Assembly (NCBI GenBank): GCA_964558295.1
Contig: CAZLDQ010000110.1
Coordinates: 1 to 19,282, forward strand
DNA from: JBDKTH01 sp964558295
GTDB lineage: Bacteria > Planctomycetota > Planctomycetia > Pirellulales > Thermoguttaceae
Length of the DNA stretch: 19,282 nucleotides
Direction of reading: 5' to 3'
Every line of letters begins with the position of its first letter. Position 1 is the first letter of the stretch. Positions 1-7,445 of the stretch are shown one piece after another. Below the pieces are notes generated by a model. It saw nothing but the letters and a program-made list of their open reading frames with translations, searched no databases and was not told the origin of the DNA. The translations under genes were made by a program, and so were the position numbers.

Positions 1-295
1 CCCCGCACGAATCCGTGATTCTGTGAAATTAGCCCCCCCTCTTCCGTGGGCCGCGATTGTCGTTTTTTCCCTTGCATGTAGGAACAAGACGCTTCGGGAC
101 CGCCAAGCTAAGATTGTCAAAGAGGCGCTCCTTGGGGAGTGCCTGGGAGTCCACCGATCTGTCTCGCAAAACCCCACCGGCATTTGCGGGCGCATCGATC
201 CACCCGGCGGTCATTGCGCCACGCCTTCCTGTACAAACATCGCCCAAAAACTCTTCGATTTTCTTTATCTGTTTTAGCCTCAAGGAGCCTTCGGC
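1..295. other. Upstream region of the DUF1559 gene, no gene seen
   Basis: No convincing coding sequence: the short open frames here overlap one another on both strands and show no recognisable protein. The last 40 bases are T-rich and end in the ribosome binding site AAGGAG, 8 bases before the ATG at 296, so this is probably the promoter and leader of the following gene. No promoter hexamers stand out. Confidence 0.5.
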
Positions 296-1345
296 ATGTT
301 CCGATCCTCAAAACGCCCAGCATTTACCCTCGTCGAGTTGCTGGTGGTCATCGCCATCATTGGCATCTTGATCGCGCTGTTGTTGCCCGCCGTCCAGGCC
401 GCGCGTGAGGCGGCTCGGCGCAGCCAATGCACCAACCATCTCAAGCAGATCGGCTTGGCCCTGCAGAACTATCACGATACGTATAACCGATTGCCGGCGC
501 TGCGCGGCGGCACGCAAGGGACCGATCCCTGGAATAATGGCAACAATACTCAATTGAGCGGCTGGATCGGGTTACTCCCGTTCATGGAACAAGTACCGCT
601 GTGGGAACAGATTCGGGCAGGCGGCACCTACAACGGCACGACGTATCCACCGTTTGGCCCCGCGGCGTGGTCTACGAATTATCCACCCTTCCGCCAACAG
701 GTCCCCGGGCTCCTCTGCCCGTCGGACCCGGCGGGGCCCAATCGTGATCCAAGCAACAGTCAAGGACGTGTCAACTACATGTTCAGTGTCGGCGACACGA
801 TCAACGACAACGCTTATAACGAAACGCGCGGGGTGTTCGCCGGTACACGCTACCGCCGTTTCGCCGACATCACCGATGGGTTGAGCAACACCCTCGCCCA
901 AGCCGAACGAGCCATCGCCAACGGGGACAACTTGATTCGCGGCGGCACGGCCTTTGGCATAGCCAGCGCCACCACCATGCACACCGACCCGACCATCTGC
1001 CTGGCCACTGCCGGGGCGAACGGCCGATATGCCTCGGGGGTTACCGTGTCGCACGGTACAGGCCGGTATTGGGCTGACGGGCGGCCGAACTGGTGTGGCG
1101 TCTGCACCGTGCTCCCCCCCAACTCCCCCTCCTGCCGTTCCAACGCCGATTATCATTGGGGCATCTGGAGCGCGTCGAGTTATCACCCCGGCGGCGTCAA
1201 CGGCCTGATGGTCGACGGCTCGGTCCACTTTTTCAGCGAGACGATCAACTGCGGCTCCCTCGGCGCACAGGTGTCTACCGGTCCCAGCCCCTACGGCGTC
1301 TGGGGCGCGCTGGGTTCGATGAACGGCGGCGAGAATTCGCAGTGA
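296..1345 (+). CDS. DUF1559 domain-containing protein with type IV pilin-like N-terminus
   Basis: A 349-residue protein of the DUF1559 (SBP_bac_10) family, which is greatly expanded in planctomycetes. Residues 9-30 carry the prepilin signature: a short basic leader (SSKRPA), then FTLVELLVVIAIIGILIALL, with processing expected just before the Phe and the Glu at +5 present. The residue before the cut is Ala rather than the usual Gly. The DUF1559 part follows (QAAREAARRSQCTNHLKQIG), and the C-terminus has the family signature HPGGVNGLMVDGSVHFF. AAGGAG lies 8 bases before the ATG, fixing the start. Such proteins are thought to be exported and membrane anchored, but their function is not established. 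A lipoprotein gene follows on the same strand, a pairing common in this phylum, so the two are probably co-transcribed. Confidence 0.93.
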   Translation: MFRSSKRPAFTLVELLVVIAIIGILIALLLPAVQAAREAARRSQCTNHLKQIGLALQNYHDTYNRLPALRGGTQGTDPWNNGNNTQLSGWIGLLPFMEQVPLWEQIRAGGTYNGTTYPPFGPAAWSTNYPPFRQQVPGLLCPSDPAGPNRDPSNSQGRVNYMFSVGDTINDNAYNETRGVFAGTRYRRFADITDGLSNTLAQAERAIANGDNLIRGGTAFGIASATTMHTDPTICLATAGANGRYASGVTVSHGTGRYWADGRPNWCGVCTVLPPNSPSCRSNADYHWGIWSASSYHPGGVNGLMVDGSVHFFSETINCGSLGAQVSTGPSPYGVWGALGSMNGGENSQ

Positions 1346-1456
1346 TCGTCGTGGCCCGACCGGAACCGACTGGTGAAACTCGCGCGACAGACGTGCCGCG
1401 GCGAAACCGGTTGCTTGGAATGTGATGAGAGTATTGAGTCCCTTGGGAGTCGTCGG

Positions 1457-1906
1457 ATGTCGCGTATCGCGTTCTTGTTGACGTTCGCTGTTCTCGCCCT
1501 TATGCTGATCGGTTGCGGTGGACAGGGGAGTGATTTGCCCCGCCGCGTGCCGGTGACCGTCGTCGTAACCCAGAAGGGAGCGCCGGTCGAAGGGGCACAT
1601 GTGAAGTTCCTCTCTACCACAGGAGGAAGACCGGCCTTCGGCGTCACCAACGCTCAGGGAACCGCGTCGCTGTCGACCTTTGGCAGCAACGACGGGGCGA
1701 TTCCCGGCCAATACCAGGTCGTCGTCCGCAAGACGAAGAACAACGCGCCGCCGTCTCCCGAGGCCCCCACGGCGCCTGGTCCGTCCGCCCCGGTGCCGAT
1801 CGTCGATCTGTTGCCCAAGAAGTATGCCGACGCCGCCACCTCGGGGCTCCAGGCCACCGTGACCGAACAGGGGGACGGCCGCTTCACCTTCGACCTGACC
1901 AACTAG
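1457..1906 (+). CDS. Small lipoprotein, carboxypeptidase-regulatory-like (transthyretin-like) fold
   Basis: A 149-residue protein starting MSRIAFLLTF, with a lipobox (LIGC) that places the lipidated cysteine at residue 20. An in-frame ATG exists 84 bases upstream at 1373, but it would put 28 polar residues before the signal peptide; GGGAG about 7 bases before 1457 also favours this start. The mature part (about 30-95) resembles the Ig/transthyretin-like domain of planctomycete lipoproteins: VPVTVVVTQKGAPVEGAHV, a turn with TNAQGTASL, then GQYQVVVRKT. A Pro/Ala-rich linker (about 97-115) precedes a short C-terminal segment. It lies 111 bases after the DUF1559 gene. It is probably an envelope-anchored, non-enzymatic protein; the exact role is unknown. 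Confidence 0.85.
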   Translation: MSRIAFLLTFAVLALMLIGCGGQGSDLPRRVPVTVVVTQKGAPVEGAHVKFLSTTGGRPAFGVTNAQGTASLSTFGSNDGAIPGQYQVVVRKTKNNAPPSPEAPTAPGPSAPVPIVDLLPKKYADAATSGLQATVTEQGDGRFTFDLTN

Positions 1907-1913
1907 ATTGTAG

Positions 1914-2011
1914 GGTGGGACAAGCGGATCGAAGAAAACACGTGTGGACGTGTGAAAAGCCTCTGCAAGGAGCTCGGTGTTGCACGGCGTGAAGACCGAG
2001 CGAGTCCCACC
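1914..2011. repeat. Inverted repeat GGTGGGAC...GTCCCACC bounding about 98 bases
   Basis: The perfect 8-bp arms GGTGGGAC (1914-1921) and GTCCCACC (2004-2011) enclose 82 bases, starting a few bases after the lipoprotein stop codon. The left end reads TAGGGTGGGACAAGCG, a wording I recall from dispersed intergenic repeats in planctomycete genomes; that recollection is unchecked. Confidence 0.45.
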
Positions 2012-2137
2012 GCAATCGGCTACGATTCTTCCGTGTTTTCGTGGTCCCCCCAAACCAGCCACGTTCCCATCCAGAACGGGCCCCCCAAAAAATAAAAGAC
2101 GAGAAATTGGGCCAGCCAATCCGGTAGACTCCCTGGT

Positions 2138-2156
2138 GGCGAGCAGAAGTCTCGCC
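2138..2156. repeat. Short perfect hairpin GGCGAG-N7-CTCGCC
   Basis: A 6-bp GC-rich stem with a 7-base loop. No T-run follows on either side, so it is not a classical terminator. It may be part of a decayed intergenic repeat. Confidence 0.35.
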
Positions 2157-2361
2157 CTCGTCGCTGTTTGGCAAGGCAATTTGGAGGAGTCCATTCGCAC
2201 GGTCTGTGTTGTTGACGAAACCGGCGTGGCGGCCGCTGCGTGAAATCCTGGGGCCCTGCGACTTGCGGTCCGCGTCCGGCTGAATTAGCATGGGGGGGTT
2301 CGGTTACGCGCATTCCCACCCCGGAACCTCTTGGGTGGCCCACGACGAGAAGGAGCCATTG

Positions 2362-3243
2362 ATGCCTACCCAACCTGCCCCGTTCACCCGCCGTACTTTG
2401 CTCCGCAGCCTGGCCGGCGCGGCCGCCGCCTCCACCTTGCCGCTGGGAAACCTGAGTTGGGCTGCCGAGCTCAAGGGGCGGATCAACCAGTCGGTCTGCC
2501 TCTGGTGCTACCACGGCTATCTGAAAAAGAACGGCATGGACCTCGACCAGTTCGCCGCGTTTTCCGCCAAGCTCGGCTTGAAGTCGATCGAACTGGTCGG
2601 ACCTGATCAATGGCCGACCCTCAAGAAGCACGGCCTGATCTGCGCGATGACTTCCAGCCACAGCATTCCCAAGGGGCTCAATCGCACCGAAAACCATGAG
2701 GAATGCCTGGCCAAGATCCGAAAGAGCATTGACGACACGGCCGACGCCGGCTTCCCCAACGTGATCTGCTTCTCCGGCAACCGCGAAGGAATGGACGACG
2801 AAGAGGGGCTCGCCAACTGCGTAATCGGTTTGAAAAAGATCGCCGGCTATGCGGAAAAGAAGAAGGTCACGATCTGCATGGAGTTTCTCAACTCGATCAA
2901 CCATAAGGACTACATGGCCGACACGACCAAATGGTGTACAAAGCTCGTCCACCAGGTCGGCTCCCCCCGGGTCAAGGTCCTCTATGACATCTACCATGCC
3001 GGCATGATGAAGGAAGACCCGCTGGCCGACATCAAGAACCATGCCGACTGCTGGGGCCACTACCACACCGGCGGCCTGCCCGGACGCAACGAGATCGACG
3101 AGACCCAGACGCTCGACTACCGCGCGCTGATGCAAGCGATTGTCGCCAGCGGCTACACCGGCTACGTGGGCCAGGAATTCATCCCCAAGCGTCCCGATGC
3201 CCTGAAGAGCCTCGAACAGGCCGTCACGATCTGCGACGTCTGA
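2362..3243 (+). CDS. Hydroxypyruvate isomerase-like TIM barrel protein with Tat signal
   Basis: A 293-residue sugar phosphate isomerase/epimerase-type TIM barrel, closest in wording to hydroxypyruvate isomerase (Hyi) family proteins. The start at 2362 is chosen because AAGGAG ends 6 bases upstream and the protein then begins with a twin-arginine signal (TRRTLLRSLAGAAAASTLP, residues 9-27); an upstream ATG at 2290 would only add an unlikely leader. Candidate metal and catalytic residues fall on expected barrel strands: E174 (CMEFLNS), D209 and H212 (YDIYHAG), H233/H235 (HYHTGG) and E272 (GYVGQEF). The Tat signal implies a folded, metal-loaded enzyme exported to the periplasm, unlike cytoplasmic Hyi of glyoxylate metabolism. 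The substrate is therefore uncertain. It appears monocistronic. Confidence 0.87.
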   Translation: MPTQPAPFTRRTLLRSLAGAAAASTLPLGNLSWAAELKGRINQSVCLWCYHGYLKKNGMDLDQFAAFSAKLGLKSIELVGPDQWPTLKKHGLICAMTSSHSIPKGLNRTENHEECLAKIRKSIDDTADAGFPNVICFSGNREGMDDEEGLANCVIGLKKIAGYAEKKKVTICMEFLNSINHKDYMADTTKWCTKLVHQVGSPRVKVLYDIYHAGMMKEDPLADIKNHADCWGHYHTGGLPGRNEIDETQTLDYRALMQAIVASGYTGYVGQEFIPKRPDALKSLEQAVTICDV

Positions 3244-3674
3244 GCGACGTTCGACCTGCACCATTCAGCCGACGAGCTTGCTGGCCGCATGTTGCGACGA
3301 GCAAGCATCGCCGGCTCTTGCCCGTCGGATGGTCAACACGGTTCTCCTCGTGGTCTGCCGTGAGGAAGCGCATCACGCAAAGCGCGATGACGACGAGGTT
3401 GGCCACCAAGTGGAAGCCCTAGACGGGACGGTGGCTATTCCTTGCCTATTGCCAACCGAGGGGGTAGGGTTTTGACGCGAACGTCTCTGAAATCCCTAAT
3501 CCCAGTCCCTTTTGTCGATGGGGAATCTCCCGATTCTCAGCGGCAGCCCCCCTTGCCACACTGGAGCAGCCGCCCTCGTGGGGCTTGCAGTGCTTGCCAA
3601 TTCCGGTATCGTGGAACTTCGATGCACGCTGGCCGGGCAGGGTGCCCGTTGGCCGCTTTGAACCAGGAGGATTT
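3244..3674. other. 431-base intergenic region upstream of sodB
   Basis: No supported gene. It contains a candidate promoter at 3472-3500 and the strong ribosome binding site AGGAGG (3665-3670) of sodB. An open frame entering sodB in frame from 3585 lacks a ribosome binding site and is not expected to be translated as an N-terminal extension. Confidence 0.5.
3472..3500 (+). promoter_or_regulatory. Candidate sigma-70-type promoter for sodB
   Basis: TTGACG at 3472-3477 (5 of 6 to consensus), exactly 17 bases, then CCTAAT at 3495-3500 (4 of 6). It would give a leader of about 165 bases before the sodB start at 3675. This is a pattern match only; GC-rich planctomycete promoters are poorly defined. 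Confidence 0.3.
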
Positions 3675-4259
3675 ATGATTCACGAACTTCCCCCGTTGCC
3701 CTACGCCAAGGACGCGCTCCAACCCTACATGTCGGCCGAGACCTTGGAGTACCACCACGACAAGCACCATGCGGCGTACGTAACCAACTTGAACAAGCTC
3801 CTCCCGGGCACCGAGTTCGAGGATCTGCCGCTGGAAGAGATTATCCGCCGGGCCTCAGGCGGGATCTTCAACAACGCGGCCCAGGTCTGGAACCACACGT
3901 TCTTCTGGAACTGCCTGTCGCACAACGGCGGCGGCGAGCCCTCCGGCGCATTGGCCGAAGCGATCCATCGCGACTTTGGCTCATTCGCCGCGTTCAAGGA
4001 ACGCTTCAGCACTGCGGCCGTGACCCAGTTCGGCTCCGGCTGGGCTTGGCTGGTTCGCAACCCGGACGGCAAGCTAAGCGTCGAGAGCACCAGCAACGCC
4101 ATGACGCCCGTGCAAGACAGGAACAAGAAAGCCTTGCTCACCTGCGACGTCTGGGAGCACGCCTACTACATCGATTACCGCAACGCCCGCCCGAAGTATG
4201 TCGAGGCCTTCTGGAACCTCGTCAACTGGCCCTTCGTCAGCGAGCAGTTCGGCGTCTAG
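3675..4259 (+). CDS. sodB: Superoxide dismutase, iron type
   Basis: A 194-residue Fe/Mn superoxide dismutase, the usual length for the family, converting superoxide to hydrogen peroxide and oxygen. The start MIHELPPLPYAKDALQPYMS sits 4 bases after a perfect AGGAGG. The N-terminal helical hairpin has YHHDKHHAAYVTNLN, with the first metal-ligand His and active-site residues. The second ligand His lies in AAQVWNHTFFWNCL; the Gln in AAQVWNH is the FeSOD pattern, where MnSOD has Gly-Gly-His. The C-terminal domain has FGSGWAWLV and the ligand motif DVWEHAYYIDYRNARPKYV, giving the last Asp and His ligands. No signal peptide, so it is cytoplasmic. It stands alone in its transcription context. Iron rather than cambialistic use is inferred from motif wording. 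Confidence 0.96.
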   Translation: MIHELPPLPYAKDALQPYMSAETLEYHHDKHHAAYVTNLNKLLPGTEFEDLPLEEIIRRASGGIFNNAAQVWNHTFFWNCLSHNGGGEPSGALAEAIHRDFGSFAAFKERFSTAAVTQFGSGWAWLVRNPDGKLSVESTSNAMTPVQDRNKKALLTCDVWEHAYYIDYRNARPKYVEAFWNLVNWPFVSEQFGV

Positions 4260-4275
4260 TCCAAGAGCCCGGAAT

Positions 4276-4376
4276 GGGGGAAGGACGAAGCATAAGGCGC
4301 GAATGACCGCCTGCGTTTCGTACTTCGTCATGCGTGCTTCCTTCGCCATTTTGATTACGTCATTCGTCCTTCCCCC
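4276..4376. repeat. Intergenic inverted repeat with 14-bp perfect arms
   Basis: GGGGGAAGGACGAA (4276-4289) is exactly reverse-complemented at 4363-4376. The 73 bases between are made of words such as TACTTCGTCATGC, CTTCCTTCGCC and GTCATTCGTCC. It lies between sodB and the next gene. The same words (GGAAGGACG) recur at 11490-11542, suggesting a dispersed family of degenerate intergenic repeats. It could fold as a long hairpin at the sodB transcript end. Confidence 0.6.
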
Positions 4377-4453
4377 TCGCCATTGACCGCCCCTTCGGCT
4401 CCGGCTACCATGAAGTCCGTTCCCCCTCGTTGTAGCCCCGAGCGGAGCACCCC

Positions 4454-5578
4454 ATGGCATCCTCAACGCAACCGGCACCGGCCAGCACGCGGATCATGTC
4501 GATCGACGCATTGCGCGGCTTCGACATGTTTTGGATCGTCGGCGGCAACTACGTTTTTCTTGCCCTCGTGGCCCTGTTCGCCTATCCGATCCCTACGGCG
4601 ATCAGCGACCAGATGAAGCATGTTCCTTGGGAGGGATTCACGGCCTATGACCTGATCATGCCGTTGTTCCTGTTCATCGTCGGCGCAGCGATGCCGTTCT
4701 CGTTTGCCAAGCGATTCGAACAGGGCCAAAGCAAGTGGGCCATCTATCGAAAGATCTTCGTCCGTGTGCTTCTCCTCTGGATCTTTGGGATGATCGCCCA
4801 GGGACACCTATTGGAGTATGACCTGTCGAAACTCCATTTCTATAGCAACACCTTACAGGCCATTGCCGCCGGGTATTTGATCGCGTCGATCGCAATGCTC
4901 CACCTGCCGGTGATCGGTCAGGTGGGCGTCACGGCCCTGCTGCTGATCGGCTACTGGCTGGCGATGACCTGGATTCCCGTGCCGGGTCATCCGGCGGGCG
5001 TGTTGGAAGAAAAGCTCAACCTGGCCCTCTATGTTGACGAGCTTCTGCTGGGCCGCTTCCGCGACGGCACCACGTATGCCTGGATCTTGGCCAGTTTGGC
5101 GTTCGGGGCCACGGTCCTCTTGGGCGTCCACGCCGGGCAGCTGCTCCGTAGTCCCTGGTCGCCGGCAAAGAAAGTCCTGGGACTGGTGGGCCTCGGCCTC
5201 GGCTGTCTGGGCACGGCCTGGGGCTGGAGCTACTGGTTCCCGATCATCAAGCACCTCTTCACCAGCTCGATGGTGCTTTGGGCGGCCGGTTGGAGCTATC
5301 TGCTCTTGGCCCTCTTCTACCTGGTGATTGACGTACTCGGTTATCGTCGCTGGAGCTTTTTTTTCGTGGTAATCGGCGCGAATGCGATTGCCGCCTACAT
5401 GATGACCCACACCCCGGGCGTCAATCAGATCTTCTCCCAGATCGTTGTCGCCTTCATCGGCAACCTGAAGTCCTCTCTCGGCACCTACTACGATCCGCTC
5501 CGGCAGGTCGGCGCGTTCGCCGTCCTCTGGGCAATTCTCTGCTACATGTACCGCAAGAAGACCTTTCTCCGGGTGTAG
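4454..5578 (+). CDS. DUF5009 / heparan-alpha-glucosaminide N-acetyltransferase-like membrane protein
   Basis: A 374-residue multi-pass membrane protein of the COG4299/DUF5009 group, related to the catalytic part of HGSNAT and to acyltransferase-3-like enzymes. The family hallmark near the N-terminus is MSIDALRGFDMFWIVGGN (from residue 15), followed by YDLIMPLFLFIVGAAMPFSF. About ten hydrophobic segments follow, with small cytoplasmic/periplasmic loops, ending in a final helix and a basic tail. GGAG lies 6 bases before the ATG at 4454, and a second in-frame ATG at 4496 starts right at the family motif. The family is thought to move acetyl groups from acetyl-CoA across the membrane onto glucosamine-type sugars; the bacterial substrate is not known. 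It ends 48 bases from a convergent gene. Confidence 0.88.
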   Translation: MASSTQPAPASTRIMSIDALRGFDMFWIVGGNYVFLALVALFAYPIPTAISDQMKHVPWEGFTAYDLIMPLFLFIVGAAMPFSFAKRFEQGQSKWAIYRKIFVRVLLLWIFGMIAQGHLLEYDLSKLHFYSNTLQAIAAGYLIASIAMLHLPVIGQVGVTALLLIGYWLAMTWIPVPGHPAGVLEEKLNLALYVDELLLGRFRDGTTYAWILASLAFGATVLLGVHAGQLLRSPWSPAKKVLGLVGLGLGCLGTAWGWSYWFPIIKHLFTSSMVLWAAGWSYLLLALFYLVIDVLGYRRWSFFFVVIGANAIAAYMMTHTPGVNQIFSQIVVAFIGNLKSSLGTYYDPLRQVGAFAVLWAILCYMYRKKTFLRV

Positions 5579-5579
5579 G

Positions 5580-5616
5580 ATGGCGGATGGGAGATGTGCA
5601 AGTTGCCATTCGCCAT
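5580..5616. terminator. Hairpin between convergent genes
   Basis: ATGGCGGATGG (5580-5590) pairs with CCATTCGCCAT (5606-5616): 11 pairs including one G-U, 15-base loop. It starts 2 bases after the stop codon of the plus-strand gene and ends 10 bases before the stop of the minus-strand gene. No T-run follows, so factor-independent termination is unsure. The words GGATGG/GAATGGCGAATGG resemble dispersed intergenic repeats. Confidence 0.5.
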
Positions 5617-5625
5617 TCCCCCTCT

Positions 5626-7206
5626 TCAATTCCCAACTGCCCAGAGATACCGCTCCGACGCCACATAGAGTACGCCTCTCGCCGCCACGGGCGTGCACCA
5701 ACAGGCCGAGCCGAGCCGCGTCTGCCCCAGTAGTCTCGGCTGCAGCCCGTGGGCGAGCGTGTAGAGATACTTCTCCGTGCCAAAGTAGACCTTGCCATCG
5801 GCCACCAACGGCGAGGCCCAGCTCTCTTCGCCGGTCGCGTAGACCCAGTGCCGAGCGCCCGTTTCGGGATCGAGACAGTGGAGCGTGCCGGCCACATCGC
5901 CGATATACAACAGCCCGTCGGCGATGGCCACGGTCGACAGGCTGCGTTCGATCTGCGAATACGCCCAGATCCGGCCGGTGGTCGTGATGTCGCCAGTCTG
6001 CGTGGCGTCAATGCAGTTCAAGAGGCCCCGGCCACGGCCGTGCAGCGGGTCTTGCCCGATGGCCACGTAGACACGGTTGTTCCAGCAGACGGGGGTGGCG
6101 ATGATCTCGCTGGGGCCCAGATAGGTCCCGTCCCCCTTGTTGACCTTGCTGAACCGCGCGTCGCCGGCGTAGTAGTCGATTGGCTTTCCATCTTTGAACC
6201 GGTATTCAGGCGGGTTGCAGTCGAACGACCAGACTTTGGTGAGGGGCACGGGCCGCTCGGGCGTCTTGGCCAAGGCTTCGAAGGCATAACAGACCCCGTC
6301 GCCGCCGCCGAAGAGGATCAAGGGCTTGCCGTTGACCGTGGCCAACGAGGGGGACGCCCATTGACCGTGAAAAAGCCGTGTGCCGATCTGCTCATTGTCT
6401 TGGGCCGCCAGCCGCCCGGTGTGTTTGTCCAGCGCGATCAGACTCGGCGCATGGGGCGCGGGAACGTGCCGCAGCGTACGGTCCACGCCATTCGAGGTGT
6501 TCGTGTAAACCAGATCGCCGTGAATGAGTACTGAGCAACTGGCCGCATCATGGGGCCAAACGCCCAGTTCCTGGATCATGTCATAGCGCCAGAGAATGTC
6601 CGCGTCGTGTGGTCCGGGGACAATGGGCGTTTCGTCCGGCCCAACTAGGTATTGCCCTTCGTCGACAAACGGCCCATCGTTGCCATTGGCCATGCCGTGC
6701 ACGTCCAGACAGACGACCTCGCACCGGTTGGTCACCAGATAAACCCGGTCACCGTCGACGGTAGCCGCCGAGCAAAGGCCCAGTTCATACTGGTCGAGGT
6801 TCCAATTGTCCTTATCGACAATCAGCCGGGGCACGACCAACTGCCAGAGGAGATTGCCTGTAGCTGCGTCGAGGCACTTGAGAACCCCGCCGCCGGTTCG
6901 CTTGAGGCGGGAATCCTTGAGCCGATAGTCGTTTGTGCCGATGAAGACCCGACCACCGGCCACGGTCGGATTGGAATAGGTCTGCGAGCCGAGCTGGACC
7001 GCCCAGCGGACGTTCTGGGTAGTGCCCATATCGATTCCCCGGCCATCCGCCCGCTTCCAGCCGGCAATGAACGTCGTGGGCAGGTTCCGTTCCTGGGAGA
7101 CCATGTTGCGGTCATCCCGGCCTCCCCATTGCGGCCAATCCCCTCCGCGGGTGTCGGAGGAGACGAGGGTCAGTAGCAGGACGAGCATTGCGATCGAATC
7201 AGTCAT
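5626..7206 (-). CDS. Secreted PQQ-like beta-propeller repeat protein
   Basis: A 526-residue protein with a short hydrophobic signal (MLVLLLTLVSS within residues 7-17) followed by the typical planctomycete opening DWPQWGGRDDRNMVS. The rest is a beta-propeller of PQQ-like blades, e.g. VFIGTNDYRLKD then VLKCLDAATGNLLWQLV (about 86-123) and LYIGDVAGTLHCLDPETGAR (about 432-451), followed by KVYFGTEKYLYTL. GAGGAG lies just upstream of the ATG. The family resembles BamB and quinoprotein dehydrogenase propellers, but no c-type haem motif CxxCH or clear dehydrogenase active site is seen, so a structural, binding or sugar-related periplasmic role is as likely as an enzyme. It lies 239 bases downstream of mprF on the same strand and may be transcribed separately. 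Confidence 0.92.
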   Translation of the reverse strand: MTDSIAMLVLLLTLVSSDTRGGDWPQWGGRDDRNMVSQERNLPTTFIAGWKRADGRGIDMGTTQNVRWAVQLGSQTYSNPTVAGGRVFIGTNDYRLKDSRLKRTGGGVLKCLDAATGNLLWQLVVPRLIVDKDNWNLDQYELGLCSAATVDGDRVYLVTNRCEVVCLDVHGMANGNDGPFVDEGQYLVGPDETPIVPGPHDADILWRYDMIQELGVWPHDAASCSVLIHGDLVYTNTSNGVDRTLRHVPAPHAPSLIALDKHTGRLAAQDNEQIGTRLFHGQWASPSLATVNGKPLILFGGGDGVCYAFEALAKTPERPVPLTKVWSFDCNPPEYRFKDGKPIDYYAGDARFSKVNKGDGTYLGPSEIIATPVCWNNRVYVAIGQDPLHGRGRGLLNCIDATQTGDITTTGRIWAYSQIERSLSTVAIADGLLYIGDVAGTLHCLDPETGARHWVYATGEESWASPLVADGKVYFGTEKYLYTLAHGLQPRLLGQTRLGSACWCTPVAARGVLYVASERYLWAVGN

Positions 7207-7445
7207 TGCTCCTCGTTGTGGCTAGGACGCCCGGATACCACCCCGATTGAGATCGGACTTCTCCCATCATCGGCTGCTACCCGAAGGAGGCTGGAAAGGC
7301 TGGAGAGAGGTATCTGATTTTTCTTGCCAGAAACGGCCATGTAGGGGGGGGGCGCGAAGCGACAAGCCCGCCAGAATGCGGATTGATCGTCCCCTCAATT
7401 GTGCTAGGAGCGAGTGAACGACGACGTTCGCGTTTGCGCCATGGG

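Larger units (their letters stand above)
1907..2361. other. 455-base intergenic region with repeat-like elements
   Basis: No gene is visible. The region holds three repeat-like pieces listed separately: an inverted repeat bounded by GGTGGGAC/GTCCCACC (1914-2011), a short phrase CCGTGTTTTCGTGGT (2031-2045), and a 6-bp hairpin (2138-2156). The ribosome binding site AAGGAG of the next gene lies at 2350-2355. Open frames crossing this region run antisense to the neighbours and look like shadows. Confidence 0.55.

Noticed and set aside
572..2200. 542-codon minus-strand open frame across the DUF1559 and lipoprotein genes
   Set aside because: Antisense shadow of two recognisable genes; its product has no recognisable domain.
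2020..3264. 414-codon minus-strand open frame over the isomerase-like gene
   Set aside because: Antisense shadow; the plus-strand product has a Tat signal and coherent TIM-barrel motifs.
3585..3674. N-terminal extension of SodB by 30 residues
   Set aside because: A perfect AGGAGG lies just before the ATG at 3675, and the product from there has normal family length.
7344..7352. Run of nine G in the gap between mprF and the propeller gene
   Set aside because: A homopolymer in non-coding DNA; no neighbouring frame would be changed by slippage, so no phase-variation role is supported.
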